Shown here: positions 1 to 10,697 of the stretch, one piece after another
How positions within the stretch are numbered: the stretch's first letter is position 1
How the letters are laid out: every line of letters begins with the position of its first letter
The notes under the pieces: generated by a model
Database searches by the model: none
What the model was told of the DNA's origin: nothing
What the model saw: only the letters and a program-made list of their open reading frames with translations
Assembly: GCA_006384855.1 (NCBI GenBank)
Contig: VCJN01001527.1
Span: 183,721 to 247,720, forward strand
From: Tetraselmis striata
Lineage: Eukaryota > Chlorophyta > Chlorodendrophyceae > Chlorodendrales > Chlorodendraceae
Direction of reading: 5' to 3'
Length of the DNA: 64,000 nt
Position numbers and translations under genes: made by a program

Positions 1-28
1 AATATTTTAGTATCATGCATATATATAT

Positions 29-81
29 GTAGAGACGCTGCAAGGGTTTCACTGGTGCCAGTCCTGTCCCGGGGGCGAAAA

Positions 82-86
<5 letters not shown>
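29..86 (+). mobile_element. SINE-like repeat, 5'-truncated copy
   Basis: This is the 3' part of the same short interspersed repeat seen at 13001-13104, 23157-23377 and (minus) 53765-53985. It runs from the GTAGAGACGCTGCAAGGG block through the CCTGTCCCGGGGGCG block and ends in an A-rich tail. It sits between AT-repeat stretches, so a target duplication cannot be told from the TA repeat. Confidence 0.75.
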
Positions 87-126
<40 letters not shown>

Positions 127-150
127 CATATATATATATATATAGATATA
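86..150. repeat. (TA)n microsatellite
   Basis: About 65 bases of almost pure TA dinucleotide, broken once by TTCACA, directly after the A-rich tail of the SINE-like copy. Confidence 0.95.
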
Positions 151-204
151 CAAATGTATCTCATCAATAAATACGTGAACAGATGGGAAAATAAATGAGG
201 CGAT

Positions 205-1330
205 TTAATTACATAAGGGCTTTCACAAAAGCGCACTACAAACAGAACTAACGTCAACTGTGAAAGGTTGCCAGCAAAAGAGAGACATGAGCATGAAACC
301 AAGGTCGAGCAGGAGGACATGGAGCCAAGAACCAAGAAGGAGCCAAGGGAACCACGAAATCACTTAGCTGCCAGGGACCAAAGGGACCCCCGCCCCGGGG
401 TAAGCTATCAGCCGCGGCGAGGACGCTTGCAGCCAATGACCCGGGTCATAGCAACACATGCCGACGAGCGACGCGACGCAGGCGCAGGAGTACCATCACG
501 TGCCGCACGCGCGGACGCGACCCCGCCAAGAACGTTGTCTGCATGTGCCATGTTGATGAGCAAGGAGAAACGGCGGCGCCACGCAGACAAGAGCTGGCCG
601 ATTTTTTGGCCAGTGTGTGTGTGGCTAGCTTTCGCGAGCTCCACCAAGAAAGCCTCGGCATGCGGGGCCAGCGAGCCGAACTCGGAAACGGCGAATGGAA
701 CAAAACGAAGCATGCCGGCGGCGTTTCGGACACCCTCGTCATACTTCTGGATTTTGTGGCGCTCTGCAGCCCTCAAAGCAGTCGTTGGATCCGAGCTTGA
801 CACGCCGAGGATGGGGGCAATGGTGGTATCGATAGCAACCGTGTTTCCGCGGATACCGCCATACCCGAAAAGCCCAACATCGGCCGGCCGGCCGTCGCTG
901 CCCTTCGGGAGAGAAACAAGCACCGACGGGTCCGTGAGGATCTGGACACCCACGCCCAGCGCGGACTTCACGTCGTGGCAAATGTCGGAAAGGCCATGTG
1001 CGGCCCACTCGTGTGCGGCGTGATTGGAGACGCCCCCAGAGCAACGTGCCACGTGATCAGCGTATGCGACCGCCCAAGTTGAAGGAGTGAACTCCACGCC
1101 AGCATCCTCAAAACGGGCCAGCATACCTTGTACCGAGAAGGAGCAAGAAGCACAAGGGCATGGCTTGCCAAGGGAGAGGACAGGAGCCGCCGGAAGGCCA
1201 AATGGGCGGCAAGCGGCAACACGGAACATGGAATCGTAGTACTCAGGGGAACGCTCACGGACTTCACCAAGGCGACCCTCGCTTGGAGGATCAGTCACCA
1301 GGAACGCTCACGGAAAATAAATACGCCCAC
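205..1330 (-). mobile_element. LINE-like element copy 1, 5'-truncated
   Basis: This is one of three copies in the window (others at 31964-32984 on minus and about 58486-59590 on plus). All keep the same C-terminal coding region, a roughly 200-base 3' UTR and a TGTAA near the 3' end (here the complement at 209-213). All lose similarity at different points upstream, as expected of 5'-truncated target-primed insertions. This copy extends furthest 5' of the three. No reverse transcriptase is left in any copy. Confidence 0.75.
408..1298 (-). pseudogene. C-terminal ORF of a LINE-like element (nuclease-like domain)
   Basis: A 296-codon open frame, best read as the 3' end of a longer retrotransposon ORF. 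The blocks GRPADVGLFGYGG and NTVAIDTTIAP, then RHKIQKYDEGVRNA and LRFVPFAVSEFGSL, are shared by all three copies. The spacing of acidic residues (PAD, then AID after a short loop) and a later lysine-rich helix recall PD-(D/E)XK restriction-like endonuclease folds found at the C-terminus of some retroelement proteins. That assignment is inference. The start codon is arbitrary because the element is truncated. It is probably not an expressed host gene. Confidence 0.6.
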
Positions 1331-1730
1331 ATAGCGCCCCTTTAAGGTCAACATAACGCCATGTAATACTAAATGAATACGCCCACATGTGGGCGCCGCG
1401 GGCGGGCGGGCGGGCGGGGCCGGGGCGGGGTGCGTGGGGCCTGCTGTTTCCAGCGATGGTGGCGCGTCGTGCGACCACATCGCGGCGGCAGTATGCTTTC
1501 AGCCATATCGTCGGCCCGCGGAAGTTCGCAAGGTAGCAACACCCAGACGCCCACAGAGGCCGTTTGCGCACGCTGTGACAGCTGCCGGAGTTTTTGCACA
1601 CTGCAATTTCCAAACGCTGGCAGCAGAAGCAGTAGCTAGCCCGCCACCACATCACACCGCGCCGCCCTGCTTGCAACCGCTTCGGTAACGGGAAAGCCAC
1701 ACTGAGGGAAGGAGGCCCGTCCCGTCTGGT
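1331..1730. other. Intergenic, probable 5' region of the thioredoxin-like gene
   Basis: No gene was recognised. A 13-base motif AATACGCCCACAT occurs twice (about 1319 and 1377), and the stretch is very GC-rich. It should hold the promoter and 5' UTR of the gene starting at 1776, but no TATA-like element stands out. Confidence 0.4.
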
Positions 1731-1775
1731 ATGGGGGCGGTGGGCGGGCCGGCCGGCCTCGATGCCGCGGGCAAG

Positions 1776-4700
1776 ATGGCGCAGGCCCGATTGCAGCGCC
1801 TCGGTGCCGCCTGCCTGCTGCTGCACCTGTGGGCCGTGCAGAGCGGGAGCGCGCTGCCCGCAGGCGTCGCGGGCATCTCGGAGAGCGACGCGGGCGCCCT
1901 GACGAGGCCGTCCCTGGTGCTGTTCTACCACAGCGGGTGCGCGCCGGCCGCCGCCCCCCTCCCTCTGCCTTCCGACCGTGGCAAACCTGCGCGTGCAAGC
2001 GTCGCTGAGGTCCCCAAGTATGGAAGCCGTATCTGCTTACTCTGGTAGATAAGCTATGACATAAAGCGGCGCATGCACGACATACTTACGTAGGGCTTAT
2101 GGCTGAGCTTATTTAGTACAAGGATAGGCTTGTTTTCTCCCAAGGGGGGGAGGGCGTGAGCGCCGCCCCGGTCCGTTTCTTGCGGACAGGCATCCGGACT
2201 CGGCGGCGGCGCTGGAACGGCTGGCAGATGTCGGGCGCTGGGCGCGGTCTCAGGGCGTGGACGTGGGCATTGCGGCGATACATCGGGCGGCGGGCGGCGA
2301 GGACGCGCCGCTGCTCCAGTGTCTCCACGCAGGCAGCCAGGCAAGACCATCCCTCCCCCCTTCACCGCCTTGCATGGTATGCTGGTAAAGTCTAGACTGC
2401 TCCACACACTGGTGCCGACGTACCTATTGAGAACTACCTTTGTAACGAGCCTCAAATCTGGCTTGCATGCTACCCATCGCGTCGGCATCGGTAGAAGATA
2501 CACTGTTTTTCCCACTGGACGCTTGTTGTTGTTGTAGCCAGCCGCCTTCAGCACAGCAAGGGGGCCCGCCATGTGTCCGCAGTCCCGGAGCCACTCCTTC
2601 TCCCTCGGCCTGCACTGAGCCTTGTGCCTGCCTCCCATGCCTCCTGCCCTCCTGTGCCACACCGCAGACATCGGTCTTCTCGGGCAGCATGGAGCCCAGC
2701 CAGCTGCGGGAGTTTGCTGCGAGGGTGCGTGCCCACCGGACCATTGGCGCCATGCCGAACCGCCGCCAAGCCACCCGCCAGCGCGCCCCGCACAAGCAGT
2801 CGGCAAGAGGAAGCAGCCAGGCAGGGGCAGGGGTAGGGCTAGGAGGGGCTCTCATGCAGATGGCCCCCGCTTGCGCGCAGAGCTGCCAGGTGAACGCGCT
2901 GGCGAGGGGCAGCTTCCCCGCGCTGGACAAGTACAGCGCGGACCCGGCGCGCCACGACGCCGAGTTCCTCCGCATGGCGCGCCCCGTCGGCGACGACAAC
3001 TACAAGTCCATCACCCGTGAGGCCGCCGCGCCGCGCCCCAGCAGGGGGGGGGGGGGGGGGTCAGGCGGGTGGCTGCTGCCATTGTGGGTGAGGGCGCTGC
3101 GCGGCTGTGCTTGAAGTCACGGCTGAGGGTGGCGCCGCTGAGTGTGCGGCTGTGCGGCTGCGGGCAGGGGGGCGCAACACCCTCATCTTCGTGGGCTCCG
3201 GCATGTGCGCGCTCTGCAAGATCCTGCGCCCCGCGTACAACCGCATCGCCGCGGAGTCGGCGCTCGTGGCCGTGCAGAAGCTCCACATGCAGCTGGAGGC
3301 GGCGCAGGTGGGCCCGCGGGCGCGTGTGTGTGTGAAAGGGGGGGGGGGGGGGGGGGGGGGGGGGTCATGCAGAGAGAGGGAGGGGCATGCACGGTGGGCT
3401 GGGTGAGCAGATGAAGGGATCGTCTCGCAAAACGTCCAGCACTCTCGTCACCTGTTTAGGGTTTAAGTCGCTGCTGCACGGAGTAAACACATGTCGCCTT
3501 GAAGTGCTGCGCCGTCGAGACGATGCAATGCGGGGCGGTTCCCCCAGATTCCATCGATCGGGGACTGTTCCGCCGGGATTGCAACATCTGAGTTTTCGTG
3601 CAGGGTCATTGTAAAGCCTCGACAGGCAACCCGCTTTGGTCTTCACACTGTCAACTGCATTCAGGACATATTTCACATTGTATGTATTTGTATGAATGCA
3701 CTGAATGAAATGGAAAAACCTGTGAAACCATTAACGGAAATGTTAGGTTTTTGTTCAAACCCTAAATCCTGTATAGTGTTCTGATTTGCCTCAATTAACG
3801 ATGGAAGTATGATTATTTTGCCATTCACCTGCAGATTGCGCCCATGCCCCTGCAGCAGCGCGATAGGATAGGTCAACGAGGCATTGGCATGACCGTTCCG
3901 CCCCTCCTCCTCCCTCTCATCCCCCCCCCCCCCCCCCTGCATGCAGGCCACCCCGGCCGCCAGCCACGTGCGCAAAGCCCCCGCCGTGCTCTTCCTGCAC
4001 GCCGGCACCGTCACGGCGCAGTTTGAGCTCAAGCCGTCCAAGGACACGGCGCAGTACGCGGCGCGCCTGGTGGCGTGGGCGCGGCGGATGCAGGCGATGA
4101 AGGGGTCGCCGGCGGAGGTGGACGCGGCGCGCGCACTCCACGAGGTGAGCCCGCTGGACCTGCCCGGGGGGTAAGAAGTAAAAGGGTTTGGGGTTTTGGG
4201 GCAACTGAAAAGCAGGGGCAGATTTAGGTTAAGAGGGTTTTAGGGATTATCAAGGTTTTGGATCAGGGTTATTACTAGGGTTTGGAGTTGTAGGGGGTTA
4301 AGGACATACTGCTTGTTTTTAGGCACTAGTAGCATCATTTTTAGGTTTTGGGCTTTTGTTTCGGGACGTGCACCACAGGGCATATGTACGCAATTAAGAG
4401 GGGCGTACAGTAACCGCGCTTACAGGCTCGCTGAACATCACTGGTTTTGAGGCCCCAGTCCCCCCTTCGCAAAGAGCGAAAATATGTCAAAACATCAAGA
4501 AGGCACGATGGGGTCAGCGACATGATGCTGCGAAAACCCTCATTGTTTTTGCGATCTGCGAATCCGATTAAATGTTACCGCGGCTTCTCATGCTGGAGGC
4601 CTGCTGGACCTCCCCAGCTCACCGCTTCCCTATGGCTATGGAGAGAGGAAGGGGCATTGCGAAGAGTGGGGTTGAGGGGTGGGGTGTGGGTGGGGGGGGG

Positions 4701-7406
4701 GCGGGGGGGGTGGGGGGGGTGAGTAATATGGGGTTTGTACCCTGGGCTCTGCACGCCCTCTCTGTGCACCTGAAGCTGCCCCCATCAGAAGCACTGACCA
4801 CCCCCCCCCCCCCCCCCCCCCCCCGCCGGGGCCCCGCACGGCCTGCCCTATGTTCCCGCCGCAACACCCCCGGCAGGAGCAGCAGGCCCTTGCCTCCCTG
4901 GACGCCACTCCCCGCATCGCGGCCAGCTTTTACACACTGGTCGGTGCTCTCTCCTCCCGGTCATCTCGGACTACTCTTGTGACTCTGTTCTATGAAACCA
5001 GCGGGGCGCTTGCTGACTGATGCTCACCGCCCCGGCCGCCTGCACCGTAGTTTCCGTCCATGGTCGACCGCCAGGCGCGGATGGCTGAGGGCGAGGGCGT
5101 GCTGGTGTTGTATCACACGGAGCACTGCTGGCAGCGCGAGGCGCTTGCGCCCCTATGGCAGGCGCTGGCCCGTACGCCCCCTCTGCGCCCCACCAGTGCA
5201 TTTGAACGTGAATGTGATTGGCATGTCATGGTTTCGGAACATGGTTTCGGAGCAATTCATTTTATCGGACAAGGATGGCCGTGCTCAGGCCTGCGTCAGA
5301 ACCCAGGCCTGCATCAAGTGCTCCGAAACCATACTGATGGAGTGTGTCACGGTGCGATAATACAAAGTCTGGTATGGTTTCGGAGTATTTTCCTTTAATT
5401 TTGTCAAGTTTGGGGTTGTTTTGGGAATGATTTTAAATGCTCCGAAACCATACATGCGCAGTCCACTGGGAGAATGCGATATTGGGTGTGTTCGTCCTGT
5501 GTGGTTTTGGAGCACAACGCGCTACCTTATTTGGTTAACTATGGCGTTGTTTTGCTATGTGTGTTAGAATCCGCACAATGTGCTATACGACCATAAAGGG
5601 GCAGTCTCGGGAAACAATGTTGTATCAAATGCATTCATTTTGGTATGATTTCGGAGCATGTTCCTTTAATTTTGTCGTTTGGGGTTGCTTCACAAACAGT
5701 GCTAAATGCTCCGAAACCATACATACGCAGTTCACTGGGAAAATGCGATATTGGGCGTGTTCATCCTGTGTGGTTTTGGAGCACAACGCGTCATCTTATT
5801 TGGTCAACTGTGGCGTTGTTTGGGTCTGTGTGTTGGAATCCGCATAATGCGATCTACGACCATACAGGGGCTGTCTCGGGAAACGATGTTGTATCAAATG
5901 CATTCATTTTGGTATGGTTTCGGAGCATGCCCCTTCAACATACGCAGGCAAGGATGGCGCCGGTCAGGCGGGTTGCTTAAGAGACGGTAATCACAGGCAC
6001 CGGGACCGCACCGGCACAGTATGGGAAGGTAGTGTTGAATGCAACCGATGGGTATGGTTTCGGAGCACATGTGACCCTTGTGGAAACGGCGGCCGTCCTG
6101 ACAGGTGTGGCATCAGAACACGCATCCCGAAACTGCCCGGAGCTCTACACAATGGTTTAGAATATTAGCGCTTTCGAGATTCTATGCGAATCATGGTTTT
6201 GGATCACAGCAGGGTGAAGAAGCAAGACTAACCATATTAGTTGTGGCTTAGCATTTGGGGATCATACGCACACACACACGCAAATGTCCTCCACCGCTAC
6301 GGAGCCCGCTGCAGCAGTGCCCCCCCCCTCCCCTCTCCATTGGGATGCAACCGCCTTCATGACAACCTAACAGGTGTGTGGGGCTGCCAGGTGAGGGCGT
6401 CGTCCAAGTGGCGCGCCACCAGATTGGCGGTGCGGGCGGCGGCGGCGGGCTGGGCTCCCAACATTGCGACACGGCGTTTTGCGCTGTGTATTGGCGCGGA
6501 CGGCAGGCCGTTGCCAGGTACCCCCCCCCCCCCCCCCCTCCCCCCCTTTCTATTCATGCTCCATGATGATTGGCAGGGGGGCACACTACGGAGGTGAGTA
6601 TGTATGCTGGCTTGATGCTGATAAGAAATTTGACAGAAGAGCGCTCAACCTTTCGGTGCTTGATGCTCAATAAATTAACCATCGATGCAATGCGCGGTTA
6701 CAAACATTTTGCCGGCGCCCTCGCGCTGAGACCAAGAACCGGTCCTGTCCTTCTGTCACTGTCGGCACCTGCACACGGGCATTTATACCAGTTATACTAT
6801 CGCGGACAGATAGGAACACATACACTTTATCGCCGACGCAGGTATAGGAACCGGCAGTACAAGTCCCGAAATGAGGTTGCATGTAGTTTGGTGTATTCGG
6901 GTGCCGGCGCGGTGCTAAGAACACTGCAAACACAACCTGCCTTGCCTGCTAGAGGTCAAATGTAGACGGAGCCATAGCGTAAATATAACGAATGTTTTTG
7001 TAGGCTGCATGCAAGTGCCCAATTCGAGACTTGTGATACGGGTTGTTATTGGTGGATCGGCGCCCGTGCTTGACCTCTGGCAGCTTGGGCAGATTCCTAT
7101 TCCCGCGCCGGCATTCGCGCGTTAGTATGTCCTCCATAAATGAAGGCAATTATGGCGACACCTGGCCGGCCCGCGACTGTTTACTGGCTAACGCGGCAGG
7201 GCGTGGTGGCCCGCAGGTTCAAGGGCACCTTCGACCACCAATCGCTGCGCAAGTTCTGGGCCGACATGGAGGCGATGTCGGCCGCAGCGGCTGCCGAGCT
7301 TGCGACCACACTGGGCCGCGTCAGCCGCACAGCAGAGCTGCAGCATGAGGCGAGAGTGCTGAAGGGCATCAAGACGAAGGCGCGCACGGTGCACACCGAG
7401 TTGTGA
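1776..7406 (+). CDS. Secreted protein with tandem thioredoxin-like (PDI-like) domains
   Basis: Ten exons fit with matching phases: 1776-1936, 2190-2340, 2668-2724, 2881-3016, 3168-3307, 3947-4144, 4877-4939, 5051-5171, 6391-6517 and 7217-7406, giving 447 residues. A hydrophobic signal peptide (LGAACLLLHLWAV) follows Met-1. An in-frame ATG at 1731 is an alternative start. Three thioredoxin-fold modules are visible: SLVLFYHSGHPDS (no cysteine pair), TLIFVGSGMCALCKIL (the only CxxC, CALC) and VLVLYHTEHCWQREAL with its C-terminal half FKGTFDHQSLRKFW. The layout suggests a protein-disulfide-isomerase relative in the endoplasmic reticulum, but only one module could be redox-active, so a chaperone or scaffold role is equally possible. 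Intron 2 has a GC donor (CAG/GCAAGA). Introns carry long G or C runs and a tandem repeat. Exact orthology is not recognised. Confidence 0.78.
4180..4345 (+). repeat. Degenerate telomere-like TTTAGGG-rich stretch in an intron
   Basis: The intron after exon 6 of the thioredoxin-like gene holds many G/T-rich words such as GGGTTTGGGGTTTTGGGG, GGTTTTAGGG and AGGGTTTGG. They look like decayed plant/algal telomere repeats but are not in register, so this may only be G/T-rich sequence. Confidence 0.3.
5371..5925. repeat. Two tandem copies of a ~270-bp repeat in intron 8
   Basis: Units start at 5371, 5642 and 5911 (spacing 271 and 269) and share GGTATGRTTTCGGAG, TCCTTTAATTTTGTC, ATGCTCCGAAACCATAC and GTTTTGGAGCACAACGCG. 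Each unit therefore holds the word TTTCGGAGCA and its reverse complement. Further single copies of the word lie near 5260 and 6057, and a compact hairpin copy lies at 10501-10535. Confidence 0.9.
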
Positions 7407-7897
7407 CGCGGCGCGGGGAGGGAGGAGCGACAAAGGCGGGGCGAGCCATCCGTGTATGGACGTGCCGGACGGATCAGACTCCACAGTTTATTGGATTTAA
7501 GCGTAGTTGCCGCCGAGGCATCGCCCCACGGCTCAGCCATATCATCGCGGCGACTGAGGGCCTTTCCGGTTCTTATCCTGGGCTGCGGCACTTTGTGGCC
7601 GAGTCCCCCGCCGAGTTCCTTTGGCACGGTATTCTCATGTAGCGCATCTCCACCACCGTCCATGGTATCATGGGGACACTTCTGGCTGATGGGATCCAGT
7701 GTTCCTTCGCCTCGACGTGCTGGAGGGGGGGGGAGGGGACGGTCTCGTGGCGGGATGAGCTCGGCTGATGGGTGGCTGGGTGCTCTTCAAGGTTCTCCAT
7801 TGGTCGGTTCTTTGGCTCTCTTATGACCGCTGGTTCCTTTCTGGTCTGCTGTATTTACAGCTTGCCCATCATGGGATTACGTGTCGCTCGTAGCGTA

Positions 7898-7902
7898 TGT
7901 AA
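7898..7902 (+). terminator. TGTAA poly(A) signal of the thioredoxin-like gene
   Basis: This is the first TGTAA after the stop codon at 7406, leaving a 3' UTR of about 500 bases. The convergent GT8 gene has its own signal on the other strand at 8386-8390. Confidence 0.55.
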
Positions 7903-8385
7903 CCATCAAGGTGCGTGTGCCATGTGTATCCATCCAATATCAATACGTGATGCCAAGCTGCCTGACAAGGTGAAGATGCACAATTACAGTAGCAATGCCG
8001 TCCAACGGAAAGGAAGTGACTGGTCGGCCTCCTTCTCCCGAGCCGCCAGTTGCGCGCGTGTATACTGCCTGATCACACCTCTGCCTCGCCATACGACAAG
8101 GCTTGTTGAGCTACCAAAGATGGATGACGGGGTGCGTTTTGCCGGGCTGGCAAGTAGCAACACGCCACAGGCACTACCGTGTCAACTCCGCCCCCAAAGC
8201 CCAACGTATGCTAGGCGTGTTGTTGGAGCGACTGCGGAGGCCACTCCACTTAGACACCCAGGATCCCGTCTTTTGTGTCTAATTGCTGCGGACGTGTTCG
8301 TGTGGGGCCGGGGGGGAGGGGGAGGGGTACCTCTCTGCCGAGATGGCTTTTGTTGGTGGGGGTGACAAGGATCAATGCAATATGG

Positions 8386-8390
8386 TTACA
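8386..8390 (-). terminator. TGTAA poly(A) signal of the GT8-like gene
   Basis: TTACA on the plus strand, about 300 bases past the stop of the minus-strand glycosyltransferase gene. The two convergent transcripts would end about 480 bases apart. Confidence 0.5.
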
Positions 8391-8688
8391 TCTATGTTAT
8401 CTTGCATGTTGTGTTTATTCATTATTGAATTTGGGATGCCCAGAGGCGTGGGGGGCAAGGCTATGGCGCCGCAAATGCATCGGCGGGTAAGCATGTGGGT
8501 CATGCCCGCCGCAGTCATTTCCATGGTACTACAATAAGGGTGTGACAGGAGGCGTGGAGGAACAATGGCAAAGTGAATTGTCATCAGATAGCTGTGAGCC
8601 CACAGGGAGGAAGGGAGAGAGAAACGGACCCCCCGTGCTGCGGCAGACTTGCGGGTACGGGTAGGGTGACCCATTCGGGTGCCTGGGC

Positions 8689-9998
8689 TCACCGCGGCGG
8701 TGGGGGGCTCCCTGCACCCCCGGGCCGATGCCCCACCGGCGCATCAGCGGCCGCACCCTGCACCAGGCGCCTGGCGAAGGAGTCCAGTTTGTGCACAAGC
8801 AATGGCTGCCGGGTGTAACCGCGGCAGGGGTGGCGCGCCGACTTGGCGAGCCCCTCCTTCTGGTAGTTCCAGATGCAGCGGTCCAGCTCCACCGCCTCCG
8901 TGGCCCCCGGCCTGTCGTTGCTCATCAGCCGGTGGTAGTAGTACAGGAAGCCCTGCGGCCCCTCGGCGCCGTAGTGCGCCCGCGCCGGCCGCGCCTTGGC
9001 TGCCCCGATGTCGTCTCGGAACCAGCCCGTGCGGCCGAAACCTGTGCCGTTGTAGCCGTCCGCCGGGCTGAACACCACGTGGCGCAGCACCTCCTGCATA
9101 TGGGCGTGCACGTCGCGCCGCGGCGACAGAGCGAGAAAGCCGCCGTTCCAGGGCGACAGGGGGCCGGAGGTGAAGAGCACCCGACGCGAGTCGGCAACGC
9201 AGCAGAAGGCCTCCGATAGATCGCCCAGCACCTGCAGCGCAGGGCAGCACCGCGGCGAGAGACAGCGCGTCAGGTTGCATGGGACCGCCTTGCAGGCCAG
9301 CACGCGGGGTAAAGGTACGCGAGGCTTCGCTCGCTGGCGGTATACTCGCAGAGCGAGCGGCGAGTTACCTGCTGATCGCTGTCCAGCAGGACGACGGCGT
9401 CGTAGCTGTCGAGGCCGAACACCGCCAGCTTGAGGTACTCGCGCCACGAGCAGCAGTTCTTGCGCGCCGCGCCCCAGTGTAGCAGGCTCGCGCTCAGCGG
9501 CGGGTAAGCGACGCCGAGCACCCGAACACCGTGCGCGCGGAACATCTCGTCCAGGTCCGGCGGCATGACGAGCTCCATCCCCTCTGGCACTAGGAACAGG
9601 ACGTCGGGTGCACTCCCGTGGTGCCGTCGCAGCTGCCGGAGCAGCGTCGCCAGTTGCAGCGGGTCCGGCGGTACGTGCAGGTCGTGCACGAGCGCAAAGG
9701 CGCGCCGGTCGGGCGGGCCGCCCGAGTGGCGGCAGCAGTGCTGCGTGTCGAAGAAGACGGCGCTCTCCGGCGCTTCGGGTCTCAGCTGCCATTGATGGTT
9801 GCTGTCCCGCCGCGCACTACCTGTGGATACCCTCGCCGCTCCCGCTCCCTCCACCCATTCGACGCTCTTGCGGACGTGCAGCGGGCTGCCTTGCGTCAGC
9901 CCCCAGGCCAGCAGGAGGAGAGAAGCCCATGCCAGGAGAAACAGGGGGCGCTTCACCCGGCGCGTCGCCGGCTTCGCCCCCGCCTCAGCCCCCATCAT
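8689..9998 (-). CDS. Type II membrane glycosyltransferase, GT8 (glycogenin-like) family
   Basis: Two exons, 9998-9369 and 9231-8689 (minus), joined in phase 0 across a 137-base intron. The start at 9998 gives about 390 residues; an in-frame ATG at 10070 would add 24. A short basic tail (ATRRVKRP) precedes one membrane helix (LFLLAWASLLLLAWGL), the usual Golgi type II layout. The catalytic region shows YDAVVLLDSDQQ (DxD metal and nucleotide-sugar site, which lies exactly at the exon junction), then SPWNGGFLALSP, DRCIWNYQKEG and a late LVHK, in the order seen in glycogenin-like GT8 enzymes. It should move a sugar from a nucleotide sugar to a glycan or protein in the Golgi lumen. Donor and acceptor cannot be told. 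The frame is intact. Confidence 0.8.
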
Positions 9999-10099
9999 CA
10001 ACCCGTCACCGCCATACCAGCCCCGCGCCACCAGCGGCCGCGGTAGCCATATCCTCTGGCTTCGAGACACGGAAAGCGCCTTGCAGACGAAGTAGTCCT

Positions 10100-10690
10100 G
10101 GCCAGTCAGCTTGAAAAGGACTGCAGACTTTGTTTACTCTCTTTGCACCCCTCTCCCCCCCCTGGTCTTCTTCCCATCAGCGCCACGCCAACGTTGTTGG
10201 TTCCTGTCCGCGAACTGCTGGCCGCTGCTGCGCCGGCGAATAAGCTTCCTCTGGATGTGCTTGCGGCCGCCAGCTGGGCCTGGCGGGGGCAACACCAAGT
10301 CGACGCGCGTTGTTGTTGGCATCGCGGTCATCCATGGCGGCGGGGAATCTGCGGCAGGGTGTAGCCGGTGCCAGTTTGATCTACGGGTACGTCGATACAA
10401 ATTGTATACCTGTATTAATGTGAAAATTATAGCGGAATTGCGGTATCAGCATTGAATTATTTGCGAATGATTCTACTAAACGCAGTTGAATATGATACAT
10501 TGTGGTTTCGGAGCATCTTTGCTCCGAAACCGTATAATATCGATCGTCGGAAGAGACCCTAAAAACCCTGCACCACGAGACGCTGACTCCGCTGACGAGG
10601 CGGATATGACGCGACGACAGTTAGCAATAAGGCGGATGTGATGCGCGGACGTCGCGTGAGGTCGCGCATTGCTGATGATGCGCAACTACT
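10100..10690. other. Intergenic between the GT8 gene and the LTR-like element
   Basis: No gene was recognised. It should contain the promoter of the minus-strand GT8 gene. The only structured feature is the hairpin at 10501-10535. Confidence 0.4.
10501..10535. repeat. Hairpin copy of the TTTCGGAGCA palindrome
   Basis: GGTTTCGGAGCA is followed within a few bases by TGCTCCGAAACC, a near-perfect inverted repeat of 11-12 bases per arm. The arms match the repeated word in intron 8 of the thioredoxin-like gene at 5.2-6.1 kb. Confidence 0.8.
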
Positions 10691-10697
10691 ACATGAC

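Noticed and set aside
4180..4345. Interstitial telomere
   Set aside because: Words are only loosely TTTAGGG-like, out of register and inside an intron. Recorded as a weak repeat, not a telomere.
8728..9219. A 163-codon plus-strand frame
   Set aside because: It is a shadow of the GT8-like exon on the minus strand, which carries the conserved motifs.
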